A stretch of DNA of 64,000 bases from Shewanella sp. MBTL60-007. Its GTDB lineage: Bacteria > Pseudomonadota > Gammaproteobacteria > Enterobacterales > Shewanellaceae. The translations under genes and the position numbers were made by a program. Under the pieces are notes generated by a model. The model was not told the origin of the DNA, did no database searches, and was given only the letters and a program-made list of their open reading frames with translations. Below are positions 54,022 through 63,955 of the stretch, piece after piece; position 1 is the first letter of the stretch; every line of letters starts with the position of its first letter. The stretch spans positions 28,222 to 92,221 of the forward strand of contig NZ_BPET01000017.1 in the NCBI RefSeq assembly GCF_019654915.1, written 5' to 3'.

Positions 54022-54324
54022 TTAACCAATAAGAGTCATCTCATTAAGGGTAAACTCCTTAACCATTCCTTCCGTTGCGCCGACATAGTTTTTTATATGT
54101 TGTGCATTCATATGAGCTTGCCAAAGCGCTCTTGAACTCCAGTTTTCATAAAAAGTGAAATGGGCGGGGTTGTCATTATCTTGGTGCAGATCATACTGCA
54201 AGCAACCCTCTTCCTCACGAGTAGTTGCAATCAGCTTAATTAGTTCAGCTTTTACTATTTCAACTTTATCGGCATGGGCCGTGATATTTGCCACTATCGT
54301 TAACTGAGTGGTTAATTGAGTCAT
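54022..54324 (-). CDS. Antibiotic biosynthesis monooxygenase-domain protein (YgiN-like)
   Basis: 100 residues from the ATG at 54324, which has GAGAGAAC upstream; the frame extends to 54435 without family resemblance. Ferredoxin-like ABM fold: LTIVANITAHADKVEIVKAELIKLIATTREEEGCLQYDLHQD, HFTFYENWSSRALWQAHMNAQHIKNYV. Members of this size (YgiN, YqjZ) are dimeric quinol or heme/quinone-handling oxygenases; the substrate is unknown. Convergent with the antitoxin gene. Confidence 0.87.
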   Translation of the reverse strand: MTQLTTQLTIVANITAHADKVEIVKAELIKLIATTREEEGCLQYDLHQDNDNPAHFTFYENWSSRALWQAHMNAQHIKNYVGATEGMVKEFTLNEMTLIG

Positions 54325-54819
54325 TTTGTTCTCTCGATTTGAGGTTACCTTTGATGTGTCAACTATAGTAGATCCCGATGAGCGTGCCGAACACAGGCTT
54401 TTATTATCAAAATAAGTTTGAGAATTGCTGAGCACGATAAACTTTGTATGCCTGTAGCAATATCAGTGGCTATTCATATTAGTGAGCGGGTAGCCGCATA
54501 TGAAATGGCTACAATTACAGCCTGAGTTTGCCTTATGGTTAATAAGTAAAAGCGGCTCAAAAATCAAGGTTGTACAAAGGGTTTTAAAGTTATCTTAAGG
54601 TGTTGGTGGTGGTCTAAAATGTTGACTTTGGTTTTCTTGTTGTTATTTTTAGCTGTTGAGTGCATCGCTTTATGTTTTTTGTATTAACTCTGGATTAATT
54701 TTGTGGTTTTTTATTCTGGTTGTTGTTGTGGTTGTAGCTGCTATCTTCTATGTTGGTTATGTCAGCTGACCATCGCCAGCTAGTAGGAAATTTTATTTAA
54801 TTCATTGGAGTAAAATATA
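54325..54819. other. 495-bp region upstream of gadB
   Basis: Divergent promoters for the monooxygenase and gadB genes. The half near gadB is strikingly T/G-rich on the plus strand (54600-54760). It contains a 22-codon hydrophobic frame, ATG 54619 to TAA 54687, without a ribosome site, probably fortuitous. No acid-response operator I can name. GGAG precedes the gadB ATG. Confidence 0.5.
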
Positions 54820-56214
54820 ATGCCTCTTCACTCAAAAGATACTGTGCGAGACGACCTCTTAGATGATATCTACTCATCGACAGATTTAGCTTTATCCATG
54901 CCTAAATATAAGATGCCTGAGCAGGAAAATAATCCACGTCATGCATATCAAATCGTACACGACGAGCTGATGATGGACGGAAATTCCCGTCAAAACCTAG
55001 CGACATTTTGTCAAACTTGGGTTGAGGATGAAGTCCATCAATTGATGGACGAATGTATCGATAAGAATATGATCGATAAAGATGAATATCCTCAAACTGC
55101 AGAACTTGAAGCCCGCTGCGTGCATATGCTTGCCGATCTATGGAACTCTCCTGACGCTGAAAACACCTTAGGTTGCTCGACTACAGGTTCGAGCGAAGCT
55201 GCGATGCTCGGTGGTATGGCATTGAAATGGGCTTGGCGTAAGAAGATGAAGGCGTTAGGTAAACCAGCGGATAAACCCAATATGGTTTGCGGCCCGGTGC
55301 AGGTTTGCTGGCATAAATTCGCGCGTTACTGGGACATAGAGTTACGTGAAATTCCGATGGAAGGCGATCGTTTAATCATGAATGCTGAAGAGGTGATTAA
55401 ACGTTGCGATGAGAACACTATTGGGGTGGTACCAACCCTAGGGGTGACGTTCACCTGTCAATACGAACCAGTAAAGGCGGTGCATGATGCGCTCGATCAG
55501 TTGCAAAAAGATACCGGACTGGATATCCCAATACATGTTGACGCCGCCAGTGGGGGATTTTTAGCGCCATTTTGCCAGCCAGAGCTAGAATGGGATTTTA
55601 AATTACCACGGGTCAAATCGATTAATGCATCGGGTCATAAATTTGGTTTGAGTCCTCTTGGTGTGGGCTGGGTTATTTGGCGAGATGCATCAGCGTTAGA
55701 TGAAGACCTTATTTTTAATGTGAACTACCTCGGCGGTAACATGCCCACCTTCGCACTGAACTTCTCCCGCCCAGGCGGACAGATAGTCGCGCAATACTAT
55801 AATTTCTTACGTTTAGGTAAAGAGGGGTATCGCAAGATCCATCAGGCTTGTTACGACACGGCGCAATACCTGTCGAGCGAGATTGAAAAGCTGGGTATGT
55901 TCGAGATTATCTATGATGGTCATGGTGGGATCCCTGCGATGAGTTGGTCCTTAAAAGAAGGCATAGACCCAGGGTTTAATCTGTTTGACCTCTCAGATCG
56001 TATCCGCTCTCGAGGTTGGCAGATTGCAGCTTATGCGATGCCGCCTAAGAGAGAGGACTTAGTCATTATGCGTATTTTGGTTCGTCATGGCTTTAGTCGA
56101 GATCAGGCCGACTTATTAGTGGCTGACTTGAAGCATTGTGTCGAGTTTTTTGCCGAACATCCTATTTCACACGGCAGTGACGCCAAAGAGTCTGCAGGCT
56201 TTAATCATGGTTAA
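54820..56214 (+). CDS. gadB: Glutamate decarboxylase
   Basis: 464 residues, the length of E. coli GadA/B. PLP-dependent group II decarboxylase: [53 protein letters not shown], and the PLP lysine Lys274 in [18 protein letters not shown]. It converts glutamate plus H+ to GABA and CO2, consuming cytosolic protons. A histidine occurs near the C-terminus (FNHG rather than the GKHGF-type ending seen in E. coli), so pH autoinhibition may be similar but is not assured. Followed after a terminator by an AspT-type antiporter gene instead of gadC. Confidence 0.95.
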   Translation: MPLHSKDTVRDDLLDDIYSSTDLALSMPKYKMPEQENNPRHAYQIVHDELMMDGNSRQNLATFCQTWVEDEVHQLMDECIDKNMIDKDEYPQTAELEARCVHMLADLWNSPDAENTLGCSTTGSSEAAMLGGMALKWAWRKKMKALGKPADKPNMVCGPVQVCWHKFARYWDIELREIPMEGDRLIMNAEEVIKRCDENTIGVVPTLGVTFTCQYEPVKAVHDALDQLQKDTGLDIPIHVDAASGGFLAPFCQPELEWDFKLPRVKSINASGHKFGLSPLGVGWVIWRDASALDEDLIFNVNYLGGNMPTFALNFSRPGGQIVAQYYNFLRLGKEGYRKIHQACYDTAQYLSSEIEKLGMFEIIYDGHGGIPAMSWSLKEGIDPGFNLFDLSDRIRSRGWQIAAYAMPPKREDLVIMRILVRHGFSRDQADLLVADLKHCVEFFAEHPISHGSDAKESAGFNHG

Positions 56215-56221
56215 CTAGTCG

Positions 56222-56249
56222 AAAGGCCGTCTACATAGACGGCCTTTTT
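56222..56249 (+). terminator. Terminator after gadB
   Basis: AAAGGCCGTCT pairs with AGACGGCCTTT around ACAT, then T. It lies before the antiporter gene, so read-through or a separate promoter must express that gene. Confidence 0.9.
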
Positions 56250-56268
56250 CTATATAACTTAGTGAGAA

Positions 56269-58014
56269 ATGATTATGAATATTTCTGAGTTATTCAGTTT
56301 TGTGTTTAGTTATATCGCTCATAACCCCTTTGTGTTTCTATTTTTAGCCATCGCTATCGGTTACCCACTTGGCAAGATCTCTATCAAGGGAATAGCCCTA
56401 GGCTCAACGGCCGGAACCTTAGTCGTAGGTGTGGCTATCGCACTGACGGCTTTTTCAGTTTATGGGTTGAAAATCGAAGAGCCCGGATTAGTGTCAGACA
56501 TTTTCTTGATGATGTTTATGTATGCGATAGGCATGAAGGTGGGGCCGCAGTTTTTCTCCGGACTTGCTAGAGGCGGCCTCGATTTTGTCGTGATAGGCCT
56601 GATAGTGGTCTTTAGTAACTTTCTTATCGTATTTTTCGGCGCCAAATTACTCGGTTTAGCCCCAGGTTATGCTGCAGGGATAATCTCGGGCAGTTATACC
56701 GTCACGGCGGTGATGGGTGTTGCGCAATCGGCTATCTCCTCCGGAGCGTTTAAGGCACCAGCGGGTATGACGTTAGATCAAGTGAGCGCGAATATCGCTG
56801 CGGGTTATGCTATTAGTTATGTCTTATCCAGTGTTTTCATTATTTTACTTATTAAGTATTTACCCGCGATGTTTGGGATCGATCCTGTAAAGGCGGGTAA
56901 AGATGCCGAAGCAGAATTCGGGGTCGGTGATGATGTTGAGGCGCTACCCAGCACGAATGGTTTTTCAAATCTCGGTGTGTTGCCGTTAGACATTCGTGCC
57001 TATCGTGTTGAGCACCAAGAGTTAGTTGGTCAAAGCGTTGAGTCGCTGTTTAAGAAATTTCCCCATGCTGCGATTTTAAAAGTGGTTCGAGGCGAGCAAG
57101 TATTTGATGCAGCTGATAATCCAAAACTCGCCTTAGGTGATGTGATCGGTATTCGAGGCGACTACCATGTGTTGATAGACGATGGCGCTTTTGTCGGTGT
57201 TGAGGTCGATGAACCCAGAGCAAGAAATGTCGACATTGAAGTGGCAGATATCCATCTAGGTAAGTCAGATTATACTGGTAAAACCATTGCTCAAATTAGT
57301 GATGAGGTGGGCTTTGGTGTTTACATTAAAGCGCTGTTTCGACAAGGACATCAGCTACCCGTAACCCAACAAGCCGTTGTCGAAATTGGCGATGTATTGC
57401 GAGTTGCAGGCTCAGATTGGTGTGTGCAGCAGGTTGCCAAGAAACTCAATAGTACGCCTATTGTTGAGAGCACGCTAACAGAGACATTTTACCTCGCTCT
57501 GTCGCTACTCATTGGTTATGTTTGTGGTCACCTTAGCGTTACTTTAGGTGGGATCCCCTTCGCATTAGGGACATCGGCAGGCTGCATGCTAACTGGGATT
57601 ATTTTCTCCTTCTTAAGGACCCGTAATCCCAACTTTGGTGGGCCGATGAGCGAAGGGGCGAGAAGTTTCTTACAAGATATCGGTTTGAGTCTGTTTGTTG
57701 CTGTGCTCGCCGCGACGGTCGGCCCTAAAATTTTGGCATCATTTCAAGGTGTCGTGGTCATTAAGATTGCCGCACTGGGCCTTACTGCCGCATTAGTTCC
57801 TCCCTTACTTGCTTGGCTCTATGGTTTATATGTTCGTAAAATGAATCCGGCGATATTGGCAGGGGCTTGTGCTGGCGGACGTAATAGCACTCCGGCAATG
57901 AAGGGGGCTCAGGATGCTTGTCAAAGCGATATGCCTGCCGTAGGCTACCCTGTACCTTATGCGCTTACTTCTATGATAGTGCTAGTTTTAGGGTACTTAA
58001 CTATGGTGATTTAG
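56269..58014 (+). CDS. AspT-family amino acid antiporter with RCK/TrkA-C domains
   Basis: 581 residues; start 56269 or 56275. Two hydrophobic halves (~15-205 and ~405-581) of five to six helices flank a soluble region (~230-390) with two TrkA-C-like modules (EHQELVGQSVESLFKKFPHAAILKVVRGEQV; GDVLRVAGSDWCVQQVAKK). The repeated motifs GIISGSYTVTAVMG and AGACAGGRNSTPAMKGAQDA are those of the aspartate:alanine exchanger family (AspT, 2.A.81). AspT exchanges aspartate for alanine with decarboxylation; beside gadB this one could exchange glutamate for GABA. That is inference from context. Confidence 0.85.
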   Translation: MIMNISELFSFVFSYIAHNPFVFLFLAIAIGYPLGKISIKGIALGSTAGTLVVGVAIALTAFSVYGLKIEEPGLVSDIFLMMFMYAIGMKVGPQFFSGLARGGLDFVVIGLIVVFSNFLIVFFGAKLLGLAPGYAAGIISGSYTVTAVMGVAQSAISSGAFKAPAGMTLDQVSANIAAGYAISYVLSSVFIILLIKYLPAMFGIDPVKAGKDAEAEFGVGDDVEALPSTNGFSNLGVLPLDIRAYRVEHQELVGQSVESLFKKFPHAAILKVVRGEQVFDAADNPKLALGDVIGIRGDYHVLIDDGAFVGVEVDEPRARNVDIEVADIHLGKSDYTGKTIAQISDEVGFGVYIKALFRQGHQLPVTQQAVVEIGDVLRVAGSDWCVQQVAKKLNSTPIVESTLTETFYLALSLLIGYVCGHLSVTLGGIPFALGTSAGCMLTGIIFSFLRTRNPNFGGPMSEGARSFLQDIGLSLFVAVLAATVGPKILASFQGVVVIKIAALGLTAALVPPLLAWLYGLYVRKMNPAILAGACAGGRNSTPAMKGAQDACQSDMPAVGYPVPYALTSMIVLVLGYLTMVI

Positions 58015-58550
58015 CTTTTAGAATAAGTGCTTAGCGTTAGGGTTAAGTGCTTGTTCAGAGTGAGAAGATAGATAATAGGTTTACGATACTCGCAGCTCTT
58101 TGTGAGGTACTCCGTCCTGTGTGAGACAGCTCCTCTGGAGTGTGAGTGTCGGCCTTTTATTGTATTCATCTATATTAACTTTGTCTTCCGCTGCCATATC
58201 TAGTTGTATCCATTACTCGTATCTCTCAATTAAATCAAAGCGCCTTATCTTCAGCTACCTTCACATTAAATAGCAGAGCCGTTGTACTCCCTTAGAGCCT
58301 GAATTGACTGTGTTCGCGCCGCTTAAATTGCGAGCACACTCTTATTTGTCTGCAGATAACAGGTTGTTAATTTGTAACTAATTTAGCGTTACTTAAGCTA
58401 ATCCTTTCAGCATCTCGATCACAATTTCCTCCAATCAAACATTGTCGCTCTTGATTAATCAATTAATTAAGCATATCCTCAGCATAAGTTTAAACAAAAG
58501 TTTGGTATCCAAACAAATGTTTGTTTGGCCGTGTCGACTGGATAATAACA
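58015..58550. promoter_or_regulatory. 536-bp region upstream of the pseudouridine genes with operator-like palindrome
   Basis: CCAAACAAA-TG-TTTGTTTGG at 58509-58528 is a near-perfect 20-bp palindrome, 23 bp before the kinase start. A related half-copy AAACAAAAGTTTGG lies at 58492-58505, and TTGATTAATCAA (palindrome) at 58451-58462. The arrangement suggests repression at the promoter. The first 400 bp show nothing recognisable. Confidence 0.55.
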
Positions 58551-59642
58551 ATGACAGAACGCGAACTCGAGATACTAGCACTACTTAAACAAGACCCATT
58601 GATCCCGCAGCAAAATATCGCAGATCAACTGGGGATCAGTCGCTCCGCGGTGGCGGGGCATATCATGAATTTAACCCATAAGGGCGTGATAAAAGGTAAA
58701 GGTTATATTCTTGCCGAATCACGTTATGCCATCGTTATTGGTGGTGCCAACATGGATATTCTTGGCCGTCCTCTGCACTCCCTACAAGTCGGTGACTCTA
58801 ATCCAGGTAGCGTGAGCTGCTCACCGGGAGGCGTGGGCCGCAATATCGCAGAAAACTTAGCAAGACTCGGCTCTGATACCCATCTGATTAGCGCACTAGG
58901 TAAAGATACCTATGGCCAGATGATCATGACTCAGTGTCAACAGGCTGGCATTGATATGAAGGGCTGCATTCAACTCGATGAGTTTGCGACCTCAACCTAT
59001 CTATCTGTACTTGATGGGGACAGCGATATGCATGTCGCCATTAATGATATGGCTATTTTGGACAGACTCAGTGTGGCCGTGTTGAAAACCCACGAGGAAG
59101 TGCTGCGCCGAGCTGAGCTGATTATTGTTGATGCCAACTTATCGGCAGAGTCTCTGGAATATCTGTTAAGTAACTTCTCAGATAGACCCATTTTTGTCGA
59201 TACAGTCTCTTGCGCTAAAGCAAAGAAAATTAAGCCTTTCTTAAGCTCTGTCCACACCTTAAAACCTAACCTTAAAGAAGCTGAGCAGCTGTCTGGGATC
59301 ACTATTGATAGCCATGAGCAACTGCCTGAACTAGCAAACTGGTTCCACAGCCAAGGCGTGAAGCGCATCTTCTTAAGTCTAGGTTCTGATGGCGTGTTTT
59401 ATAGCGATGAGGGCGAACAAGCGTTAGTCCCCGCTATGACTGTGTCTATGGTCAATGCCAATGGCGCGGGTGATGCGTTTTTAGCAGGCCTAGCTCACGG
59501 CTGGATCCAGCAGTGGACCACCAAAGAGTCTACTCAATTTGCTATGGGAGCCGCAGTCGTTGCGTTGTCTCACCTAGCCACAATAAACCCTAATATGTCT
59601 GAAATTACCGTTAAGCGCGTTATCAAGGAGTCGTTATGTTAG
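58551..59642 (+). CDS. PfkB-family pseudouridine kinase with N-terminal winged helix
   Basis: 363 residues from the ATG at 58551 (GGATAATAAC before it); the open extension to 58521 falls in the operator. Residues 1-60 form a winged helix-turn-helix ([47 protein letters not shown]). The rest is a ribokinase-type domain with [15 protein letters not shown] and the catalytic base loop [17 protein letters not shown]. Arrangement resembles E. coli YeiI; with psuG next door it most likely phosphorylates pseudouridine (PsuK role). The fused DNA-binding domain could also make it a self-acting regulator. Its end overlaps psuG by 7 bp. Confidence 0.85.
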   Translation: MTERELEILALLKQDPLIPQQNIADQLGISRSAVAGHIMNLTHKGVIKGKGYILAESRYAIVIGGANMDILGRPLHSLQVGDSNPGSVSCSPGGVGRNIAENLARLGSDTHLISALGKDTYGQMIMTQCQQAGIDMKGCIQLDEFATSTYLSVLDGDSDMHVAINDMAILDRLSVAVLKTHEEVLRRAELIIVDANLSAESLEYLLSNFSDRPIFVDTVSCAKAKKIKPFLSSVHTLKPNLKEAEQLSGITIDSHEQLPELANWFHSQGVKRIFLSLGSDGVFYSDEGEQALVPAMTVSMVNANGAGDAFLAGLAHGWIQQWTTKESTQFAMGAAVVALSHLATINPNMSEITVKRVIKESLC

Positions 59643-60550
59643 AGCAGTACCTAGATATTAATCCAGAAGTTGCAGCAGCATTAGCAGCAGGTAAGCCTGT
59701 GGTTGCATTGGAGTCGACCATTATTTCTCACGGTATGCCTTATCCGCAAAACGTAGAGACGGCGCTTAAAGTTGAGCAGATCATTCGTGACAACGGTGCG
59801 GTACCTGCAACAATTGCGATTCTAAAAGGCCGCCTAAAAGTGGGTATGACCCATGAAGAGATTGAATACCTAGGTAAAGCGGGACTAGATGTGATTAAGA
59901 CTAGCCGCCGTGATATTCCATTTATTGTTGCTAAAGGTGTAGACGGTGCAACGACTGTAGCCTCGACCATGATTCTAGCGGAAATGGCGGGCATTAAAGT
60001 GTTCGCAACCGGCGGTATTGGTGGCGTTCACCGTGGCGCGCAGCAGACTTTCGATATCTCTGCCGATCTTCAAGAGCTGGCTAATACCGATGTTGCTGTA
60101 GTTTGTGCTGGCGCAAAATCAATCTTAGATATCGGCTTAACCCTAGAGTACCTAGAAACTCAAGGTGTACCAGTTGTGGGTTATCAAACTAAGACGCTAC
60201 CTGCATTCTATACCCGTGAAAGTGAGTTTGGTGTTGATTATCAGCTAGATACTCCAGCGCAGATTGCTGCGGCAATGAAGGCTAAGTGGGATATGGATCT
60301 TAAGGGCGGTTTAGTGATTGCTAACCCAATTCCAGAGGCGCACCAGCTAGACAGAGCTATGATCGATCAAGTGATTGTTGACGCTGTAGCAGAGATGGAC
60401 AGCAAAGGAATTTCGGGCAAAGCATCGACGCCATTCCTATTGGCTAAAGTGGCTGAAACCACCAAAGGTGTAAGCTTGGCTGCCAATATTGAGCTTGTGT
60501 TTAATAACGCCAAACTAGCGGCAAACATTGCAGTTGAATACGCTAAGTAA
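59636..60550 (+). CDS. psuG: Pseudouridine-5'-phosphate glycosidase
   Basis: 304 residues; ATG within the last codons of the kinase gene (ATGTTAG overlap), preceded by AAGGAG. Family blocks: [60 protein letters not shown] (catalytic Lys), [23 protein letters not shown] and [19 protein letters not shown]. Cleaves the C-C bond of pseudouridine 5'-phosphate to uracil plus ribose 5-phosphate. Coupled to the upstream kinase, so together they recycle pseudouridine from RNA turnover. No nucleoside transporter is adjacent. Confidence 0.96.
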   Translation: MLEQYLDINPEVAAALAAGKPVVALESTIISHGMPYPQNVETALKVEQIIRDNGAVPATIAILKGRLKVGMTHEEIEYLGKAGLDVIKTSRRDIPFIVAKGVDGATTVASTMILAEMAGIKVFATGGIGGVHRGAQQTFDISADLQELANTDVAVVCAGAKSILDIGLTLEYLETQGVPVVGYQTKTLPAFYTRESEFGVDYQLDTPAQIAAAMKAKWDMDLKGGLVIANPIPEAHQLDRAMIDQVIVDAVAEMDSKGISGKASTPFLLAKVAETTKGVSLAANIELVFNNAKLAANIAVEYAK

Positions 60551-60568
60551 ACGAAAGTGATAGTGAGC

Positions 60569-60595
60569 AAAAAGGCACCCGAGGGTGCCTTTTTT
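60569..60595. terminator. Bidirectional terminator between psuG and the dicarboxylate symporter gene
   Basis: AAAAAGGCACCC pairs with GGGTGCCTTTTT around GA, with tails on both strands. Confidence 0.92.
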
Positions 60596-60625
60596 ACTTT
60601 GAGCGCTTAGTGACTCTATACGCAG

Positions 60626-61894
60626 CTATGTACGCGGCTCGGCATTCAGCTCCAGCGATGATGGCGCAGCTAAGTCGTGCTTCTCACTGTGGTCGACAAT
60701 ACTGACAACAGCGGAGTCACCAACCACATTGGTGCTGGTACAGAACATATCGATGATACGATCGAGCGCTGCAACTAATGCGATGGCCTCGACAGGTAAG
60801 CCCATCTGATGAATAAGCACGCCGATCATCACAATACCGCCCCCTGGTACGCCGCCGGCACCAATAGACAGCAGGAACACGCTAAAGGCCAGTGCTGGAA
60901 TTTGATCCGTTGTGATGGGGTAGCCAAAGGCGTTGCCGACAAAGAAAGCTGCGACAGTGATGTATATAGCCACACCACTCATGTTCATGGTGGCGCCCAT
61001 AGGCACACCAAAGCCTGCAACGCTGGGTTTAACGCCCAGTTTATCGGTTAAGGTGCGCATGGTAACAGGAATCGTTGCGTTTGAACTGGCTGTTGAGAGG
61101 GCAAACAGGAACTGCTCGCGGGTTTTACGGCGAAACTCGCCAGCGGAAATATTAGTTGTCATACCTACAACGACTGGGTAAACCACAAGCGCCCATACAG
61201 CGAGTAAGCTTAAAATCACCGCCATATAGCTCAATACGCTGACAAATGCAGATGGCTCGAAGGTGGCACCCAGCTTAACCATGAGGGCAAATACACCAAT
61301 TGGCGCAACTTGCATCACAACTGTAATCGCCTTGAGCATGATTTTGTTGCCGTACTTGAAGAAAGTCACGATAGGTTTTACATCATCGCCTAACGCCTTA
61401 ATGATGCCGCCAGTTAGCAGTGCCATAAAGATAATCTGTAGCATATTACCGTCTGCAAACGCCTGAAATGGGTTACTTGGAATAATATTTACAATCATAT
61501 CGATAAAGCTAGGTAGGCTGGTGGAAGAGAGGGCTGCCCCTTCTTCTCCAGTTAGTTGCATGCCTTGACCGGGGGCAATAAGTAACGCAAGGCCAATGGC
61601 CGCTGCAATCGCGATAATGGTGTTAACGAGATATAAAGCAAACGTCTTACTACCGAGTCGACTAAATGACTTTAGGTCTTTCAGCTCGATAATACCGCTA
61701 ACGATGCTGAAAAAGACTAGTGGCACAACCAGCATCATAATGAGCTGGACAAACATGCTACCAGCGCCGGATGCGATATCCACAAGGGTGGTGTTGGCAA
61801 AGCTGGTTTCGCTAAAGCCGTATTGGAACAGTGTCCCTAATATTAGGCCGGCAAATAAGCCGACGAATATACGGGATGATAATGATTTAAACAT
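60626..61894 (-). CDS. Dicarboxylate/amino acid:cation symporter (DAACS family)
   Basis: 422 residues from the ATG at 61894 (AAGG 12 bp upstream); the frame extends to 62002 without membrane-protein character. Eight helices plus re-entrant loops. Signatures: SSNATIPVTMRTL (serine-rich hairpin HP1), GATMNMSGVAIYITVAAFFVG (NMDGT-like motif, here NMSG), GAGGVPGGGIVMIG (HP2) and DRIIDMFCTSTNVVGDSAVVSIVD. Imports C4-dicarboxylates, glutamate or aspartate with Na+ or H+; the variant NMSG makes the substrate uncertain, possibly serine/neutral amino acids or dicarboxylates. Confidence 0.92.
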   Translation of the reverse strand: MFKSLSSRIFVGLFAGLILGTLFQYGFSETSFANTTLVDIASGAGSMFVQLIMMLVVPLVFFSIVSGIIELKDLKSFSRLGSKTFALYLVNTIIAIAAAIGLALLIAPGQGMQLTGEEGAALSSTSLPSFIDMIVNIIPSNPFQAFADGNMLQIIFMALLTGGIIKALGDDVKPIVTFFKYGNKIMLKAITVVMQVAPIGVFALMVKLGATFEPSAFVSVLSYMAVILSLLAVWALVVYPVVVGMTTNISAGEFRRKTREQFLFALSTASSNATIPVTMRTLTDKLGVKPSVAGFGVPMGATMNMSGVAIYITVAAFFVGNAFGYPITTDQIPALAFSVFLLSIGAGGVPGGGIVMIGVLIHQMGLPVEAIALVAALDRIIDMFCTSTNVVGDSAVVSIVDHSEKHDLAAPSSLELNAEPRT

Positions 61895-62420
61895 AAGTCT
61901 GCTGCCTTCAATGATGTTGGTTACTTCCTTCCTTAGATAAACGCTCCTTGATTGGTATAAAAAGTATTCAACTAAAGAGACGGGGTTCACAAGTCCGACC
62001 AAGCTATTTGATGCAGTTTGCCTGAATTAGAATCAACTACAAAACTTGTTGTTATCAAACTGTTAACATTTTTATGTTATTTAACGTATATGTTCCGATG
62101 TTTCTTTGCAAGTTTGGCGCTTTGTTACGTACAGGTGTAATCGCTTATTCTGGATAATGTGCGGAGCAATTCGGCTGAATGTTGTTGTGGCTGCAGGTGG
62201 ATATGAAATTGGGGGGAGAGGATGAAGGGTTAAATTATTGTAAAATAACGGGGTGATTAATTAGCCTAATGCTTCTATGATGATATCTAGGCTGCGTGAT
62301 ACCGATACGCTATCTCTTAAGTCAAGTATAAGGGCTATCAATGGGGATTCGGCAACAAGAGGGAGAACCTCTCTTTTCAGGTATTTGCTATTAACCTTCT
62401 ACAGGGATTAATCGATTGTC
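61895..62420. other. 526-bp region between two divergent transporter genes
   Basis: Holds the promoters of the DAACS symporter and gltS. AT-rich near 62040-62110. I see no reliable operator or hairpin and no credible short gene. Confidence 0.5.
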
Positions 62421-63650
62421 ATGGAAACACAGTTAATTGAAATTAAAGATTTCGTCTCTTTTACCTTGGCGATAATCGCGTTATTTATCGGTAAATACAT
62501 TATCTCTCGCTATGAGCTACTCAGAAAATACAGTATTCCAGAGCCAGTAGTGGGCGGCTTTGCTTGTGCGGCAATTGTGGGTGTTCTTTACTATGCCTTC
62601 GATATTCAGATTGAATTTAATCTCGAAATTCGTGATGTATTACTGTTGTATTTTTTCGCAGGTATTGGTTTGAAAGCCGATTTTGCGACCTTGCTTAAAG
62701 GCGGCAAGCCGCTACTTATCTTAATTACACTGGCGAGTGTGTTCATCTTCCTGCAAAACTTTACCGGTGTGACTATAGCCTCGCTGTTTGGTTTAGACCC
62801 CAAGGCTGGCTTGATGTCGGGGTCGATTGCATTGATTGGTGGAGTCGGCACGGCGATGGCTTGGACGCCAACCTTTGTTGAGGAGTTAGGCATTGCCAAT
62901 GCGAGCGAGCTAGGTATAGCCTCTAATACACTGGGGTTGATCTCTGCCTGTGTGATAGGCGGCCCAATTGCAGCGTATTTGATGAAACGTCATAAGGTCC
63001 AGGCTAACCATGACTCTGATCTTGATATTGGTACCAGTCATCAGGCTGGCTCATCACATATTAAGGTGGACTACTTTGGCGTGTTGAGAGCTTGGCTATG
63101 GCTAAACGTCACCTTGATTATTGGGTATTTTATCGATCTTGCTCTGCAAGAGGCTGGGGTTAAGCTACCTATGTTCGTCGCTTGTTTATTGGCTGGTATT
63201 ATCATCGGTAATATCGGCAGAGCCATCCTTAGCCGCAGAGAGGTCAAAGACAGAGCCTATTTAGATGATGCATCACAAGGCTTGTCGCTTATTCAAGATA
63301 TCTGTTTGGGTATGTTCCTGACCATGGCGTTGATGAGCCTTAAGGTGTGGGAGCTAGAAGGTAGCTTGCTCTATATCTCGGTGGTGATGGCAGTACAGGT
63401 ATTATTATCGATAATCTTTACCATCTTTGTGGTATTTAGAATGATGGGTAAAGACTATGAGGCGGCTGTGATCTGCTCGGGCTTTGGTGGTGTGACTTTG
63501 GGCTCTACCGCAACGGCGATTGTCAACATGACGGCGGTGACTCAGCAATATGGTGCGGCGCATAGGGCCTTTATTATTGTGCCTCTGGTGTGTGGTTTCT
63601 TTATCGATATTATTAACGCGATGATTATTAATTTATTCGTTTATTTTTAA
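62421..63650 (+). CDS. gltS: Sodium/glutamate symporter GltS
   Basis: 409 residues with ~10-12 helices in two inverted halves. SIPEPVVGGFACAAIVG, FFAGIGLKADFATLLKGG, LIGGVGTAMAWTPTF and the second-half counterpart CSGFGGVTLGSTATAIVNM are the paired GltS pore motifs. A Na+-coupled glutamate importer in the inner membrane. With gadB and the AspT-like exchanger in the preceding 9 kb, this region is rich in glutamate handling, though not one operon. Confidence 0.94.
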   Translation: METQLIEIKDFVSFTLAIIALFIGKYIISRYELLRKYSIPEPVVGGFACAAIVGVLYYAFDIQIEFNLEIRDVLLLYFFAGIGLKADFATLLKGGKPLLILITLASVFIFLQNFTGVTIASLFGLDPKAGLMSGSIALIGGVGTAMAWTPTFVEELGIANASELGIASNTLGLISACVIGGPIAAYLMKRHKVQANHDSDLDIGTSHQAGSSHIKVDYFGVLRAWLWLNVTLIIGYFIDLALQEAGVKLPMFVACLLAGIIIGNIGRAILSRREVKDRAYLDDASQGLSLIQDICLGMFLTMALMSLKVWELEGSLLYISVVMAVQVLLSIIFTIFVVFRMMGKDYEAAVICSGFGGVTLGSTATAIVNMTAVTQQYGAAHRAFIIVPLVCGFFIDIINAMIINLFVYF

Positions 63651-63955
63651 TCCTGTTTCATTGCGTATAGTGCAAGGGGATTACGACTGCTCGGCAATCT
63701 CTGGGCGAGCAGTCACCAAAGGTAGGAGCTTTGCGCCAAAGTGTAAGCGGTGACGTTGTTTGTTATATCACCTTTACAAAACAGACCGAACACTAGCAAT
63801 GTAATAACTTTAATATTTTTTAATTAATGTAAATTATTATAAAAAGAAATAAATTAACATTTCATTATTTTTATTGTTTATCGGGGGGTGTTATTAATGG
63901 AAGCGCTGGAGGGATATAGCCAGCTTGTCGTTAATAATAGTAAATGGAGTTTTCT
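63651..63955. other. 305-bp region after gltS
   Basis: Contains a 9-bp hairpin GACTGCTCG/CGAGCAGTC (63685-63714) without a T-run, possibly the gltS 3' end, then AT-rich sequence with a GGAG ribosome site before the next ATG. Confidence 0.55.

Noticed and set aside
54619..54687. 22-codon hydrophobic frame upstream of gadB
   Set aside because: Lies in a T/G-rich stretch that gives such frames by chance; no ribosome site and no terminator.
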